The notes under the pieces are model-generated. The model was not told the origin of the DNA. It searched no databases and saw nothing but the letters and a program-made list of their open reading frames with translations. The position numbers were made by a program, and so were the translations under genes. DNA of 64,000 bases, taken from positions 124,001-188,000 of the forward strand of contig NZ_FCOC02000009.1 in assembly GCF_001544455.2 (NCBI RefSeq). The letters run 5' to 3'. This document shows positions 62,884 through 64,000 of this stretch, in pieces. Within the stretch, counting starts at the first letter, position 1. Every line of letters starts with the position of its first letter. Source of the DNA: Caballeronia sordidicola. GTDB taxonomy: Bacteria; Pseudomonadota; Gammaproteobacteria; Burkholderiales; Burkholderiaceae.

Positions 62884-64000
62884 CGTTCCCCACCAATCTC
62901 GGTGCGTTGATTGCCCGCGACTCTGCGGACAACGACGCCGTTGCAATCATCGGCCTTGATGAAGCATTCAATGCGCGCCGGTATACGTTCGCCGAACTCG
63001 ACGCCATCGCGGACGCCGTTGCGCATACGCTTCATCGGCAATACGCGCGCGGTGAACGCATCGCGGTGCTCGCTGCGAACTCCGCCGAATATGTCGCGAC
63101 CCTGCTTGGCATCATGCGCGCGGGGCTGGTTGCCGTGCCGGTCAACTACAAGTTCCCGCGAGCGCTGATTGCAGAGGTTATTGCCGACAGCGGCGCGCGA
63201 ATGGTATTCAGTGATCCGAAGCGTTCAGCCGATACGCCTGATGCGCTGCCGCGAATCGTCTTCGACAGTCCCGACGAAACGCAAGGTTTCGCTGCCTTCA
63301 TCGCAGAAGCCAAGGCTCATCGCGGTCCGTTCGAACCGGTCGCGCCGAATGAAAACGAAGCCGCGCTATTTCTCTACACATCGGGATCGACGGGCCGGCC
63401 CAAAGGTGTCGTGCTTTCGCACGCGAGTCATTTGTGGGTTGTCGAGACGCGCCTGAAAGCGCAGCCGTTGCAGAGCGAACGCGTGCTGATCGCAGCGCCG
63501 CTTTATCACATGAACGCGCTGGCGCTGGCGTTTCTGGCGCTCGCCGCACGCGCCACGACCGTGCTCATGCCGGCGTTCAACGCGCGCAACTACATTCGCG
63601 CTATCGATACGTATAGATGCACCTGGCTCACCTCCGTCCCGCCCATGATCGCCATGATGATGCAGGAGCGGGACCTGCTTTCGCGAACAGATCTATCGTC
63701 GGTACGTTACGTGCGCATGGGCTCCGCTCCGGTCAGCGGCGCGTTGCTCGACCAGATCCACACGTTGTTGCCGAACGCGAAAGTGATCAATGCATACGGC
63801 ACGACCGAAGGCGGTCCCGTGGTGTTCGGCCCGCATCCCGGCGGCTTGCCGACGCCGCCCCTGGCTGTTGGCGTGGCGCATCCGCAAGTGCAGCTTCGCC
63901 TGGTCGATACAAACGGGCAGCCCGCCGACGAGGGCGAACTGGAAATGCGCAGTCCCGGTCTGATGAACGGTTATCACAATCGCGCGGACCTTGCGCCGCC
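62880..64000 (+). CDS. AMP-dependent acyl-CoA synthetase/ligase (3' end outside the window)
   Basis: About 373 codons of a ligase are present; the frame is open to the end of the window. The AMP-binding core is visible: LFLYTSGSTGRPKGVVLSH (residues about 163-181) and a later NAYGTTEGGP segment. It would activate a carboxylic acid to an acyl-CoA via an adenylate. The ATG at 62880 overlaps the stop of the VOC gene by 4 nt, so it belongs to the operon. Substrate may be the same acid that the ABC system imports. Confidence 0.9.
   Translation, partial: MTFPTNLGALIARDSADNDAVAIIGLDEAFNARRYTFAELDAIADAVAHTLHRQYARGERIAVLAANSAEYVATLLGIMRAGLVAVPVNYKFPRALIAEVIADSGARMVFSDPKRSADTPDALPRIVFDSPDETQGFAAFIAEAKAHRGPFEPVAPNENEAALFLYTSGSTGRPKGVVLSHASHLWVVETRLKAQPLQSERVLIAAPLYHMNALALAFLALAARATTVLMPAFNARNYIRAIDTYRCTWLTSVPPMIAMMMQERDLLSRTDLSSVRYVRMGSAPVSGALLDQIHTLLPNAKVINAYGTTEGGPVVFGPHPGGLPTPPLAVGVAHPQVQLRLVDTNGQPADEGELEMRSPGLMNGYHNRADLAP

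Overview
The window looks like a piece of a secondary replicon (chromid or megaplasmid) of a high-GC betaproteobacterium of the Burkholderiaceae, most like Caballeronia, Paraburkholderia or Burkholderia. This is inferred from gene content: a trimeric-type porin, Tat/GMC/cytochrome dehydrogenase, DUF4148 and RES/Xre genes, many FCD-type GntR regulators, and an integrase-ParA-ParB-Rep block at about 49.4-55.3 kb, which is a usual replication/partition layout for secondary replicons in this family. No rRNA, tRNA, CRISPR array or intact insertion sequence was seen.

Layout. 0.3-1.9 kb: a deoxyribosyltransferase-like gene and a frameshifted EamA permease. 2.0-5.3 kb (-): MFS carrier, enoyl-CoA hydratase and class III CoA-transferase in one operon. 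5.5-10.7 kb: a YdiJ-like FAD/Fe-S oxidase and a serine-glyoxylate-type aminotransferase, divergent from a GntR regulator; TTGCATGCAA palindromes mark both promoters. 10.9-19.0 kb: nucleoside uptake and breakdown (porin, Tat nucleoside hydrolase, LysR, purine permease, adenosine deaminase, MFS carrier, AraC regulator). 19.3-23.8 kb: mixed housekeeping and small genes (FKBP, epoxide hydrolase, ferritin-like protein, two small ORFs, AAA ATPase, DUF1428).

23.9-36.7 kb (all -): an oxalate block. It holds oxalyl-CoA decarboxylase, two formyl-CoA transferases, a FAH-family hydrolase, both transhydrogenase subunits, pyruvate kinase, a PanE-type reductase and an FCD regulator. A shared motif of the form TGATATA.C.ATATT precedes oxc, the regulator and the second frc. 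The PanE-type protein plus NADPH-supplying PntAB suggests a reductive arm from oxalyl-CoA to glyoxylate beside the energy-yielding decarboxylation arm, and the 8.6-9.8 kb aminotransferase could use glyoxylate.

37-41.3 kb (+): DUF1993, glyoxalase, then a membrane-bound GMC dehydrogenase complex with a ribbon-helix-helix gene inside the operon. 41.4-45.7 kb: MFS carrier, CoA-transferase, citryl-CoA-lyase-like protein and a convergent IclR gene. 45.9-49.2 kb: alpha/beta hydrolase, a RES/Xre toxin-antitoxin pair, and a divergent HxlR/QorB pair. 49.4-55.3 kb: replicon maintenance. 55.3-57.0 kb: gene-poor, with a carboxymuconolactone decarboxylase-family gene and DUF4148. 57.3-64.0 kb (+): GntR, SsuABC/TauABC-type transporter, quinone-oxidoreductase-like protein, thioesterase, VOC protein and an acyl-CoA ligase that runs off the window; this is probably a catabolic operon for an organic acid not identified here.
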